Assembly: GCA_021732845.1 (NCBI GenBank)
Contig: JAKFUF010000012.1
Location: 1-64,000, forward strand
Direction of reading: 5' to 3'
Source: Planctomycetaceae bacterium
Lineage (GTDB): Bacteria; Planctomycetota; Planctomycetia; Planctomycetales; Planctomycetaceae
DNA: 64,000 nt
The position numbers and the translations under genes are program-made. This document shows, one piece after another, positions 53,002 through 61,099 of this stretch. The notes beneath the pieces are model-generated. The model saw only the letters and a program-made list of their open reading frames with translations, did not search any database and was not told the DNA's origin. Every line of letters begins with the position of its first letter. Position 1 is the first letter of the stretch.

Positions 53002-53972
53002 TCGATCCTTGGGGCCGTCCAACCGCGACACGGCACGATGGCCGATCTGCGGAAGTCGCGATTGTCGGTCGCCAAATTCGAATGAACAAGTGACAAGCCC
53101 AGCGGTTCCTCGCGCGGGTAAGTCTTGCTCGCTGCGGAACCCCTGGCGCGGATGGGTGGCTGCGCCACCTTCCTCATCCGCTGTCGGGGTTCCTCGCTCG
53201 CGGGTAAGTCTTGCTCGCTGCGGAACCCCTGGCGCGGATGGGTGGCTGCGCCACCCATCCGCTATCGGGGTTCCTCGCTCGCGGGTAAGTCTTGCTCGCT
53301 GCGGAACCCCTGGCGCGGATGGGTGGCTGCGCCACCCATCCGCTATCGGGGTTCCTCGCTCGCGGGTAAGTCTTGCTCGCTGCGGAACCCCTGGCGCGGA
53401 TGGGTGGCTGCGCCACCTTCATCATCCGCTATCGGGGTTCCTCGCTCGCGGGTCCGCATAAATTGCCCAGTGTGAAGAACCGTCGCGGTGGGTTGAATGG
53501 GCAGTGAAATTATTCGCAGACGAATAGATTTTTCTGAACTTGAAGTTGTGCGCCGTCAGAACTTAGAGAGAATTGGGGTTGGCCACGAATTGACGCAAAA
53601 TGGAAATTTTGTTGTTGACATTTGATGCGAAAAATCAAAGAATCCATGAAGAAGCGATCGGATGGTTTTGAAGGAGCGCCCTGCTCCACTGGGTCGATCG
53701 GATGTCGGCTCCTGCCATCGGCACAACGGTCGCTTTCCTGCCACGGACGGCTCCCCGGTACTACGATTCTGCGGTAGCCCGTTTTTCTGCAGTAGCGATT
53801 CTCCCATGCGTTTGTCCTTCGCTCATCCCACTGAGCTGGACACGTCGATTCAATCAGTCCGTTCATCAGCACGGAATCAAACTTACAGAGACCGGTCCAC
53901 CAGACTCGGGCTTGTCCTTCGTTTTGGTGAATTGGTTTCTGCCTTCCTCAACTTCACGTCGGAGCGTTAGTG
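53002..53972. other. Long non-coding interval with repeat array
   Basis: 971 bases between divergent genes. The first third is the tandem hairpin array listed separately. The rest (53455-53972) is lower in G+C, with no convincing frame: overlapping frames of 80-120 codons on both strands have no protein-like features. A perfect -35 word TTGACA sits at 53615-53620 but the best -10 is only AAGAAT. A small stem TATTCG/CGAATA followed by T-rich bases lies near 53512-53535. Confidence 0.6.
53116..53452 (+). repeat. Tandem array of an 81-86 bp hairpin repeat, four copies
   Basis: Copies begin at 53116, 53202, 53283 and 53364, each starting GGGTAAGTCTTGCTCGCTGC, with periods of 86, 81 and 81 bases. 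Inside each central copy, GCGGATGGGTGG is followed by CTGCG and its exact inverse CCACCCATCCGC. This stem is nested in a GGAACCCC/GGGGTTCC outer stem. The first and last copies have CCTTCCTCATCC/CCTTCATCATCC in place of the inner right arm. One further copy lies inverted at 48216-48303. No unique spacers exist, so this is not CRISPR. Confidence 0.95.
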
Positions 53973-54287
53973 ATGGCTAAGGATCTCGGGGTTTCCTCGG
54001 ACCTCGATTCGCAACTGGATGTCGACCTCGACTACGATCTGGATGTAACCGCCGATCAGTTGGACTATGAGGACTTTCTCGCCATGGGTATTGATCCGGT
54101 CCGCCCCACGCACGCCCGCCCGGGCTCAGAAGAAAAAGTGCTGATGCTGTCGGCACGATATGCCGCCGGCGTGCCGCTGTGGCACGATTCCGACTGCTAC
54201 GACCACGGTCCCCGCGAGAGCGAACTGATGGGCTCAGCCCTGAATTTCCCTCCGGCACCGCTGTCACCCACGGATCTCGATGACTGA
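53973..54287 (+). CDS. Small acidic protein of unknown function
   Basis: 104 residues, very rich in Asp and Glu in the first 45 (DLDSQLDVDLDYDLDVTADQLDYEDFLAMG), then a more ordinary C-terminus (RPGSEEKVLMLSARYAAGVPLWHDSDCYDHGPRESELMG). There is no signal peptide. CGGAGCG lies 7 bases before the ATG. A strong terminator follows, so it is transcribed alone. No family is recognised. Confidence 0.65.
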   Translation: MAKDLGVSSDLDSQLDVDLDYDLDVTADQLDYEDFLAMGIDPVRPTHARPGSEEKVLMLSARYAAGVPLWHDSDCYDHGPRESELMGSALNFPPAPLSPTDLDD

Positions 54288-54317
54288 TTTGTGACATCGG
54301 AACCCTCCATACCATGC

Positions 54318-54348
54318 AACCGGCCCTCAGCGAGGGCCGGTTTTCTTT
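54318..54348 (+). terminator. Rho-independent terminator
   Basis: An 11-bp perfect stem AACCGGCCCTC (54318-54328) pairs with 54332-54342 across a 3-base loop, followed by TTCTTT. It lies 30 bases after the stop of the small acidic-protein gene. Confidence 0.9.
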
Positions 54349-54536
54349 GGCCACCATGGTGCATTTGGACGGCGCATCGGCCGAACGGTTGACCACGGTT
54401 GCCATTGCTCGCGGCTCTGGAGGACCAGCGCCCTCCCGCCTCGTCAACTGGCGATCCCAAATCCCCTCGCCACATGAATTGGTGTGTGATTTTTGATAGG
54501 ATGGCTCCTCGCCAATCAATCCCCGTGAGCGATTCC

Positions 54537-55985
54537 ATGTACAATCTGCAGCTTCCTACCCGGCGCCGATTCTTGAGCGATGCCGGTCTTGGATTTGGAT
54601 CGCTGGCACTGGCCAGCATGCTGCATCAGCAGAGCGCGGCGGATCTGCTCACCGCGAAGTCTGCGGTTGTCGATCCGCTCGCGCCCAGGACGCCGGACTA
54701 CGCGCCGAAAACAAAGGCGATTATCTGGCTGTTCATGACTGGCGGTCCCTCGCAGGTCGATACCTGGGACTACAAGCCGGAACTGCAGAAGCGCGACGGT
54801 CAGGAACTGGCCGGGGCCGATGCGAAAACCGGGTTCTTCAGCACCAGCGGCAAATGCCTGAAGTCGCCGTTCAAGTGGGAGCAGCACGGACAGTCGGGCA
54901 CGTGGACCCCCGAAATCTTCCCGCAGTTGTCACAGCACGTCGACAAGATGACGTTTCTGCATTCCATGCATCTGCGGCAGAACAACCACGCGCCGGCCTC
55001 CATCGAATTGATGTGTGGCACAAACCGACCTGGCCTTCCCGCACTCGGGGCATGGCAAACCTACGGGCTCGGTTCAGCGAATCAGGATCTGCCTTCCTAC
55101 GTTGTCCTGCACGAAACCCGGCCGCGCGGTGACGATCAGATCTGGTCCGCTGGGTTTCTTCCCAAGACCTATCAGGCATTGGCTCTGGATGCCCGCCGCA
55201 ACGAGGCGATCGACAACCTGTCGCGCGATGCAAAACACAGCGATGCCCAGCAGCGGGCGCAGCTCGATTTGATCCGGCAGCTCAACCAGGAACATGCGGT
55301 GGGCCGCCCCGCCCAGGCCGATCTGGCGGCGCGGATCAACTCCTTTGAACTGGCCTACCGGATGCAGATGGCCGCGCCCGAAGCGATCGACCTGACCAAG
55401 GAATCGGCGGCCACCCACAAGGCCTACGGGTTGGACCTGCCCCATTGCGCGACATTCGCCCGGCAATGTCTGATCGCCCGGCGTCTCGTGGAGCGCGGCG
55501 TGCGGTTTGTGCAGATTTTTGCCGGCAAGGGCGTGGGCGGCGACGGCAGCGTCAACGATGTGCCGTGGGACGCCCATTCCGACATCGACGTCAACCATCG
55601 CTCCTGCGGTCTCCACACCGATCAGCCGGCTGCGGCACTCCTGGCCGATCTGGAGGCTCAGGGGCTGCTGGAAACGACGATGGTTATCTGGGGGGGCGAG
55701 TTCGGCCGGACGTCCGATTCACAGGGTTCGAAGGGCCGCGATCACAACCCGAACGGCTTCACGATCTGGATGGCGGGTGGCGGGGTGAAGGGTGGCTACC
55801 ATCATGGAGCCACGGACGAGTTTGGCTACAAGGCGGTTCACAACAAGGTTCATGTCAACGACCTGCATGCCACGCTGCTGCGACTGCTCGGGCTGGAACA
55901 CACCACGCTGACGCACCGCTTCAATGGACGGGACTTCCGTTTGACAGATGTCGCGGGCGAAGTGATCACCGACATCATCGCGTGA
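54537..55985 (+). CDS. DUF1501 protein with twin-arginine leader (second copy)
   Basis: A 482-residue Tat-exported protein: MYNLQLPTRRRFLSDAGLGFGSLALASML (RRRFL). Landmarks are TKAIIWLFMTGGPSQVDTWDYKP, MHLRQNNHAPASIELMCGTNRPGLPALGAWQTYGLGS, GVRFVQIFAG...WDAHSDIDVNH, VIWGGEFGRTSDSQGSKGRDHNPNGFTIWMAGGGVKGGYHHGATDEFG and LLGLEHTTLTHRFNGRDFRLTDV. It belongs to a different DUF1501 branch from the protein at 35100. Its usual DUF1549/1553 partner is not adjacent. An ATG at 54501 is an alternative start. Confidence 0.92.
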   Translation: MYNLQLPTRRRFLSDAGLGFGSLALASMLHQQSAADLLTAKSAVVDPLAPRTPDYAPKTKAIIWLFMTGGPSQVDTWDYKPELQKRDGQELAGADAKTGFFSTSGKCLKSPFKWEQHGQSGTWTPEIFPQLSQHVDKMTFLHSMHLRQNNHAPASIELMCGTNRPGLPALGAWQTYGLGSANQDLPSYVVLHETRPRGDDQIWSAGFLPKTYQALALDARRNEAIDNLSRDAKHSDAQQRAQLDLIRQLNQEHAVGRPAQADLAARINSFELAYRMQMAAPEAIDLTKESAATHKAYGLDLPHCATFARQCLIARRLVERGVRFVQIFAGKGVGGDGSVNDVPWDAHSDIDVNHRSCGLHTDQPAAALLADLEAQGLLETTMVIWGGEFGRTSDSQGSKGRDHNPNGFTIWMAGGGVKGGYHHGATDEFGYKAVHNKVHVNDLHATLLRLLGLEHTTLTHRFNGRDFRLTDVAGEVITDIIA

Positions 55986-56218
55986 CAGTCGTAAAATGGC
56001 CTTCCCAGGCCGTTCGGTGGGCGGTTGACATCCCCTGGCCGAAAAACCTCGGAATCGAGCATCGATAGTCCATCGCGACGGCCTCGGAAGGCCATCGTAC
56101 GGTCGGCAACCGCGCGGTTTGATCGCAACTGGTCTTCTCCAGATTTCCCAGTTCTGGCATACTTCGCGCGGTGTCGGGCTCTTCCCGTGCTCAGGCTTTC
56201 GCCGCAGGACTTTCTTCA

Positions 56219-57424
56219 ATGTACTACGACCTGATCTGTCTTGGCGTACTCTTGTTCGCAGCGATTCGTGGTGCCGCCAAGGGCATGGCCTGGCAACTGG
56301 CGGCCATCGCCAGTCTGGTGCTGTGCTTCCTGTTCGCCACGCCGCTGTCACTGACACTGATGCCCCTGATTCAGGTTGATCCGCCGCTCAACCGGTGGAT
56401 CGCCCTGCTGGCGATCTACGTCCTGTTCTCGTTCGTCTGCTTCGGGGTGGCGCGTGGGTTCCGCAGTTGGCTTGAAAAGGCCCGCTTTGTCGAATTCGAC
56501 AAGCACCTCGGGTTTATCTTCGGCGCACTGAAGGGGGCCACGATTTGCATGGTTGCCACCTTCTTTCTCGTCGGCATGTCGGATGCGGCCGAGCAGTACA
56601 TCATGACCACCAAGACCGGTTACATCTCTGCCGTCGTGGCCAGCAACCTGCGACCAGTGATCCCCGCGGAACTCGCCGACCTCGTGGCTCCGTACATCAA
56701 CCGCCTGCCGGCTCCCGACACCAGCAATGTCCTCGATCCCGAGGAAGCCACGGCCTCCGGCTGGCGTCCCGCGACGGACGGCAAGAACCGCTACCAGCCA
56801 TCCAATGAATTCCGCGGCAACAATCGCTCTGAACGGACGAGCGCCCCCAACAACGCGCCGGCCACCGGGGCAATCTCTCTGGAGGGGCTGGCCAATCAGA
56901 TTTCTGGCTTAATCCAAAAGAAGGTTGAAGACGGCTTTACTGACGCGCTGAACAGCACGCTGCCCGAATCCGAGCAGCCACAGTCGCCGCCACCGGCGGC
57001 CGGTGACCGCGAGGAGCGAGAGAATCCGGAAGGTTTGCCGAATGGCCTGCCGGGCGAACGGCGTCCGCGCGATCGGGGGGAACGCCGCTCGGGTGAGCCA
57101 CGCCAGGATCGGCGGGAAGCGCGGAGTGACGGAGCCTCCCGCGAGGCGCTGGCCCAGGGGATCGGCGGACTGTTCTCCGACAAGCGCCGCAGCGATGTCG
57201 AATCGCGGATCGAGCAACTGCTGAAGGATGTGCCGGAAGATGTCTCCAAGCGGGCTCTCCTCGACTGGCATTCCGACCTGATGGGCAAGCAGCCCGATCC
57301 CGATCCGGAAACCGACGTCACCGCCCCGCTCGAACGCCGCCTGCGCCGGCAACTGGAACAGGCCGGCATTTCCCTGCGAAGCCTGCCGCCTGAAGTACAG
57401 GAGCGGCTGAAGGCGGTGCGCTGA
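56219..57424 (+). CDS. CvpA-like membrane protein with a charged C-terminal extension
   Basis: 401 residues. The first 165 form a CvpA-type membrane domain with four hydrophobic helices (MYYDLICLGVLLFAAIRGAAKGMAWQLAAIASLVLCFLFATPLSL...GFIFGALKGATICMVATFFLVGM). CvpA proteins are linked to colicin V production and envelope stress. The remainder is hydrophilic, with a Pro/Arg/Glu-rich disordered stretch (about 255-320) and a small helical C-terminus. An in-frame extension to 56171 lacks a membrane-protein start, so the ATG at 56219 is used. Confidence 0.82.
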   Translation: MYYDLICLGVLLFAAIRGAAKGMAWQLAAIASLVLCFLFATPLSLTLMPLIQVDPPLNRWIALLAIYVLFSFVCFGVARGFRSWLEKARFVEFDKHLGFIFGALKGATICMVATFFLVGMSDAAEQYIMTTKTGYISAVVASNLRPVIPAELADLVAPYINRLPAPDTSNVLDPEEATASGWRPATDGKNRYQPSNEFRGNNRSERTSAPNNAPATGAISLEGLANQISGLIQKKVEDGFTDALNSTLPESEQPQSPPPAAGDREERENPEGLPNGLPGERRPRDRGERRSGEPRQDRREARSDGASREALAQGIGGLFSDKRRSDVESRIEQLLKDVPEDVSKRALLDWHSDLMGKQPDPDPETDVTAPLERRLRRQLEQAGISLRSLPPEVQERLKAVR

Positions 57425-57462
57425 ACCTGAGGCCTCTCATGGCCTGTGCAAGGTGACACCAT

Positions 57463-58449
57463 ATGAAAACCGGACTATGTTGCCTGCTGGTTCTGACGTT
57501 TGCCGCCTCGGTGGCAAAGGCGCAGGAGAAGCCGGTTGACGTTCCGATTTCGTCGGACGGGAAGTCGCTGTATCGGCTGATCGGGAAACTGGGCGAGCCA
57601 CTGGGAACCGTACTCACCGTGCAAGGAATGGTTGTCGGGACTGGTCACAGAAGCACGGACAATGTGCTGTTCTTTCTTGTGCAACGGATCAACGACCGGG
57701 CGACACAAGAACAGATTCAGATTCCACTTTCCAAACAAAGTGCATTATTAAGCGGAAGAGATGGCTTCCCCGAATTGATCGAGGGTAATTCTTACGAGTT
57801 CCAAGCCTTCGAAAGCGGAGCGTATGTCGGTCTGCCGGATGAGGCCCGCGGAACAGCCTGGCGCTCTGCATCTGGATTCCATTTCAGGAACGAGCTTCAG
57901 GCCTTCAAAGGAAAACTGATTTCACCAGTCGTGTTCGCACCTGCCGATTTCGTAAACCGGTCGGCGACCTTGCGCGGTCGCGCGGTGTCACTGGACAACA
58001 AAGCCTACATGCAATCGACCGACGAGGCAGGCCTGCTGGGGCAATCCCGTCCGGAAAAGTGGCGTTTACAGTTGGATGCCAATGGTCCCTGGCCCGCTGC
58101 CATTGCCGGGAAGATCGTCGAGGCGACGGGCATTGTCCGCAAGGCTGACGGGGACGGCGAATACTTGCAAGAAAACAGTCTGACCTTCCTGCCGCAGTTG
58201 GAGGGTCAGGTGGGATGTCGGATCTCTCTACGAGGGGGCACATTGGACAACCGCGCTTGGTGGTTCAGAAATCCCAGCGGCGGTCTCCGTGCCGAAAATA
58301 TCGAAGACGTGCAGGTCCGGGCACGAAATCGATCTGCCAATCCAATTTCCGACACATTGCTCCAGGACGCATTGCCCGCTCCGCTCACCATCGACAGGCC
58401 AGTCTTCGAGCAGGAGACAATAATTTCTCCCGTCGGGCAACCGAAATAA
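57463..58449 (+). CDS. Secreted protein of unknown function
   Basis: 328 residues with a signal peptide (MKTGLCCLLVLTFAASVAKAQ). The body is beta-rich with two OB-fold-like stretches (EPLGTVLTVQGMVVGTGHRSTDNVLFFLVQRIN and NRSATLRGRAVSLDNKAYMQ...AIAGKIVEATGIVRK). This is a hint only. AAGGTGA lies 7 bases before the ATG and 38 bases after the CvpA stop, so the two may be co-transcribed. Confidence 0.75.
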   Translation: MKTGLCCLLVLTFAASVAKAQEKPVDVPISSDGKSLYRLIGKLGEPLGTVLTVQGMVVGTGHRSTDNVLFFLVQRINDRATQEQIQIPLSKQSALLSGRDGFPELIEGNSYEFQAFESGAYVGLPDEARGTAWRSASGFHFRNELQAFKGKLISPVVFAPADFVNRSATLRGRAVSLDNKAYMQSTDEAGLLGQSRPEKWRLQLDANGPWPAAIAGKIVEATGIVRKADGDGEYLQENSLTFLPQLEGQVGCRISLRGGTLDNRAWWFRNPSGGLRAENIEDVQVRARNRSANPISDTLLQDALPAPLTIDRPVFEQETIISPVGQPK

Positions 58450-58497
58450 TAGAGATGGCACGGAGCGCGACCTTGGCTGCGGGTTGCCGGAGAACCG

Positions 58498-59331
58498 CTA
58501 CTCAAACGCCACGACCCCCAGCTTCGCCAGTTCCCGGCAGAGTTCATCCAGTGCCGCGGGCGGGCTGTCCACGGTGTCGTCGGCGATGGCGCGGTGAGTG
58601 AACCATTCTTCCCGCGTGCAGGGTGCCCAGTCGGTCAGTTGGCGGATGACTGCGGCGGCATGTGGGGAGGGGACGGCGGAGCTGATTCCGCTGGCGACCG
58701 CGAAAAAGATCACATCGGCCGGAGCCCGCGCGGCACCGGCTAGCAGCGTGTTGGTCTCGAACCGAGTCCAGACGTGGATCGGGTTGACGCGGATGTTGAG
58801 TTCCGGATTCTCGCCGAACTCGGGAGCCAACTGCTCCACCAGGGTCCGCAGGTCCTGAAAGTGGATGTGGTCGACCCGATGGCGGCGGGCGCGGGCTTCC
58901 ACGGCGAAGCGGGCCTGCTGGCAGGCGACGTAGTCGCTTTGTTTGGGCTTGAGCGTCTTGTGATCAGTGAGCCACGTGAGGAAGTGGTCGGCGTCTTCCG
59001 AAGGCGATGCGAGAGCCCGGTAGGGCACATCGACCACATAGTGGCTCAACAGGTGCTCAAAGTCCTTGAAGGCTGGCTCGACAAATTCGAGCAGCTTCGC
59101 CAGCAGTTGGAACCGTTTCTCGGTGTTGCTGTCGATGAAGGACTCAATGGCGTCCAGGGTCGTGCCTTCGTCCACCACATTGGCCACGGCATCGGGATTG
59201 GCAGTGCTGAGGGCATGGGCGATACGGTTCAGTTCGTCGCGGTAGGCGATCAGCTCGGCCTGTTCGGCGGCGTTCTCCAGAACCACGGTTTCGTCCTGGT
59301 CTCGGAGCACAGTCTTTTTGCGAAGGCTCAT
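58498..59331 (-). CDS. MNIO partner protein of a RiPP pathway (BufC/HvfC/MbnC-like role)
   Basis: 277 residues, mostly helical, no signal peptide. Its start overlaps the MNIO stop by 4 bases (ATGA, 59328-59331), so the two are translationally coupled. In DUF692 pathways such a partner binds the precursor leader and stabilises the oxidase. Here the helical N-terminal half (AIESFIDSNTEKRFQLLAKLLEFVEPAFKDFEHLLSHY) and the ending ALDELCRELAKLGVVAFE suit that class. The assignment rests on position and architecture, not on a motif I can name with certainty. Confidence 0.65.
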   Translation of the reverse strand: MSLRKKTVLRDQDETVVLENAAEQAELIAYRDELNRIAHALSTANPDAVANVVDEGTTLDAIESFIDSNTEKRFQLLAKLLEFVEPAFKDFEHLLSHYVVDVPYRALASPSEDADHFLTWLTDHKTLKPKQSDYVACQQARFAVEARARRHRVDHIHFQDLRTLVEQLAPEFGENPELNIRVNPIHVWTRFETNTLLAGAARAPADVIFFAVASGISSAVPSPHAAAVIRQLTDWAPCTREEWFTHRAIADDTVDSPPAALDELCRELAKLGVVAFE

Positions 59332-60173
59332 GATTCAGCTCCCGACAGTGTGCCAGCGGAAACCGCTTCGGCGATCTCCCGGGCGTGCTGGACTTCACTC
59401 CGCCAGCCGTCTTCCGTCGGGAAATTGTCGTCGCGTTCAATAAACACGGCGTCGACCTTGCCATGCGCCAGTTCCAGGGCGAACCGGTACAAGTTCCACA
59501 CCTCATCCGGAATCGGTTCGGAGTGGCTGTCGATGTATGCGTTTGCTTCGTGATCGAAATAGCCGCCTGCCAGGTGCATCTGCATCCGTTCCGCGACGGG
59601 CACCACCTGGCGAATGAAGTCGTACGCGTCATACCCGTGGTTCTGGGCGTTGGCGTAGACGTTGGTGACATCAAGCAGCCAGCCACAGCCGGTGCGGCTC
59701 AAAACTTTGGACAGAAAATCCGCCTCGTTCATTTCGCCCTTGAAGCGAAACATGTAGGCGATGTTTTCGAGGTAGAACGGCAGACCATCGAAGAATTTCT
59801 GGACATGGTCGACGTTGCGGCAGACAGCACCCAGCGCCGCGAGGCTGAACGGCGGTGGGGCGAAGTGTCCCATCCCCACCTTGTGGACTGTGTCGCGTGT
59901 GAAACCCAGATGGTCGCTGACGGCGACGACACCGTTCTCCTCGACAATTTCCTGCATCGCTTCCAGGTACGAGCGTGGCACCAGGTCGGCGCTGGCGATC
60001 GACATCTCCAGCCCATGCAGGCTGACATAATCAAAGTCGCGCCAGCCGACAAAGCGGTCGATGCGCAGTGGCTCGTCCGCGTTCTCAAAGGTGATCTCGA
60101 CACCGTTGATCGCCGGATCGTCGAGGATCAACCGGTTTTCTTTGCGGATGCCGTAGCCGATGGCGGGAACCAT
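59328..60173 (-). CDS. DUF692 / MNIO family multinuclear non-haem iron oxidase
   Basis: 281 residues, the normal DUF692 length. Signature motifs with likely metal ligands are SLHGLEMSI (His53), SDHLGF (His88), LENIAYMF (Glu136, Asn137), LLDVTNVYANAQNHGYD (Asp168, His179), MHLAGGYFDHEANAYIDSHSEP (His200, His217), WNLYRF and FIERDDNFP (Glu246). Related enzymes (MbnB, TglH, BufB) use two or three irons and O2 to remodel Cys or Asp residues of peptides. The ATG at 60173 has CAGGG about 8 bases upstream; an extension to 60245 runs into the AT-rich element and is rejected. The Cys-rich precursor gene lies upstream on the same strand. Confidence 0.92.
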   Translation of the reverse strand: MVPAIGYGIRKENRLILDDPAINGVEITFENADEPLRIDRFVGWRDFDYVSLHGLEMSIASADLVPRSYLEAMQEIVEENGVVAVSDHLGFTRDTVHKVGMGHFAPPPFSLAALGAVCRNVDHVQKFFDGLPFYLENIAYMFRFKGEMNEADFLSKVLSRTGCGWLLDVTNVYANAQNHGYDAYDFIRQVVPVAERMQMHLAGGYFDHEANAYIDSHSEPIPDEVWNLYRFALELAHGKVDAVFIERDDNFPTEDGWRSEVQHAREIAEAVSAGTLSGAES

Positions 60174-60199
60174 GATTGTGCCCTGTGTTGCGTTGTTTT

Positions 60200-60410
60200 G
60201 ACGTGTCCGACAAGAGTGCATTCGCTGATCTTGATGCAATTTCAAATTTCAGATTTCAAATTTCACAGTAAAATACTTTTGCGCGACGTCGGGCCTTCCG
60301 GTCGAGGGTTATGTACTTCGCTGCGGAGGCGTGGCCGCTGGTTCGATTTAGTCGCACAGACTGTGAAATCTGAAATTTGAGATTTGAAATTAACTTTTGT
60401 CGGACACGTC
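60200..60410. mobile_element. MITE-like element, with AT-rich repeat copy B inside
   Basis: Perfect 14-base inverted termini GACGTGTCCGACAA (60200-60213) and TTGTCGGACACGTC (60397-60410) bound a 211-base segment. TGTTTTG lies immediately at both ends (60194-60200 and 60411-60417), as a possible 7-base target duplication that overlaps the left terminus by one base. Inside is copy B of the AT-rich inverted repeat (60238-60391), whose left arm matches 2933-2965. There is no transposase frame. It sits between the precursor gene and the MNIO gene. Confidence 0.6.
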
Positions 60411-60496
60411 TGTTTTGCGTTTTGACGGCCTAAATTGCCGGATCAATCGCGGAACGCCGAACGAACCCAGCGGTCGGTGTTTCGCGAGTGATCCGC

Positions 60497-60521
60497 ACGC
60501 GGGGGCGGCTGGCCCCCGCGT
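60497..60521 (-). terminator. Hairpin directly after the RiPP precursor
   Basis: A perfect 10-bp stem ACGCGGGGGC (60497-60506) pairs with GCCCCCGCGT (60512-60521) across a 5-base loop, 11 bases beyond the precursor stop on the minus strand. There is no T-run, so it may be a partial terminator or mRNA stabiliser that lets the peptide be made in excess of its enzymes. Confidence 0.6.
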
Positions 60522-60532
60522 CGGAGTCTGGA

Positions 60533-60673
60533 CTAGCAGCGGCAGCGGCGACAGCGCCGGCAACTGCGGCAACGACGGCAGCCGCGACAAAAACGCGAGA
60601 CCGCGGAGGCACTCGTCTTGAGAGCGGCAAGCTCCGTCACTTTCAGTTCCGTGTTCGTGACTTTGGTCTTCAT
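60533..60673 (-). CDS. Candidate Cys/Arg-rich RiPP precursor peptide
   Basis: 46 codons. Residues 1-28 are a charged, Ala/Thr/Lys-rich leader starting MKTKVTNTELKVTEL, with no secretion signal. Residues 29-46 are CRGCRRCRSCRRCRRCRC: seven cysteines at 29, 32, 35, 38, 41, 44 and 46, with nine arginines. The gene ends in TAG. GAGG lies about 8 bases before the ATG at 60673; the longer frame to 60772 has no such site. It lies upstream of the MNIO and partner genes on the same strand. It lacks the Sec signal seen in BufA-type precursors and does not resemble methanobactin precursors. I know of no named family with this core. Confidence 0.8.
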   Translation of the reverse strand: MKTKVTNTELKVTELAALKTSASAVSRFCRGCRRCRSCRRCRRCRC

Positions 60674-61099
60674 GATGGATCCTCTCTGGGAAGACTTTGA
60701 GCAGGCGAGCCACACGTGTTTCGAAGCCGATCTGTGGCTGCCGAGACATTGCCCAATATCAGCAGCCCGCATGCCAATCTGACTCGCAGTCGATCAATTC
60801 ATCTAAGTTGCCAATGTCAAGCAGTTTCCGGGCTTGGGCGCACCTCCAGCGGCGGTCGGGTGAAAACTCAGTCATCAAAGTTTGGACGGTGCGCCGTCGC
60901 TTTGATGGCACTGCATGCGCGTTGATGGGCCAGTGCAATTGCATTTTGTTTAGCCGCTGACGTGACACAGTCCACCCTTCCCTGCTCTGATACTCGTCCT
61001 GCCTCGACGGTCGGTGCGTGCATTCGTGCGGCTTTGGCAAATTGCCTGTACAATTCACACGCGGTTTCTCTCTTCAAACTCACACCTTCGGGTTGCTTC
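60674..61099. other. Intergenic region upstream of the RiPP operon and methyltransferase
   Basis: About 425 bases between divergent genes. The minus-strand promoter of the RiPP operon should lie here: a perfect -35 word TTGACA is present on the minus strand (60820 to 60815), but the best -10 at 16-18 bases is poor. On the plus strand the methyltransferase frame is open back to a GTG at 60962, so part of this interval could be coding. Confidence 0.5.

Noticed and set aside
53116-53452. Possible CRISPR array
   Set aside because: The units are contiguous, 81-86 bases long and palindromic, with no unique spacers and no cas genes nearby.
53125-53475. Repeat-containing proteins with a 27-residue period (such as GWVAAPP and GWVAQPP units) on both strands
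   Set aside because: They arise because the 81-base nucleotide repeat is a multiple of three and lacks stops in several frames. The signal is DNA structure, not protein.
53615-53643. TTGACA with AAGAAT as a promoter
   Set aside because: The -35 is perfect but the -10 matches only four of six bases and the next gene starts 330 bases away. Noted in the interval description only.
53510-53872. Minus-strand frame of 120 codons in the long non-coding interval
   Set aside because: It overlaps a comparable plus-strand frame, has no protein-like pattern, start signal or neighbour logic.
60488-60700. Plus-strand Ala/Thr-rich frame opposite the Cys-rich peptide
   Set aside because: Its Ala/Thr richness simply mirrors the Cys/Arg codons of the minus strand. 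The minus frame has a ribosome binding site and biosynthetic neighbours.
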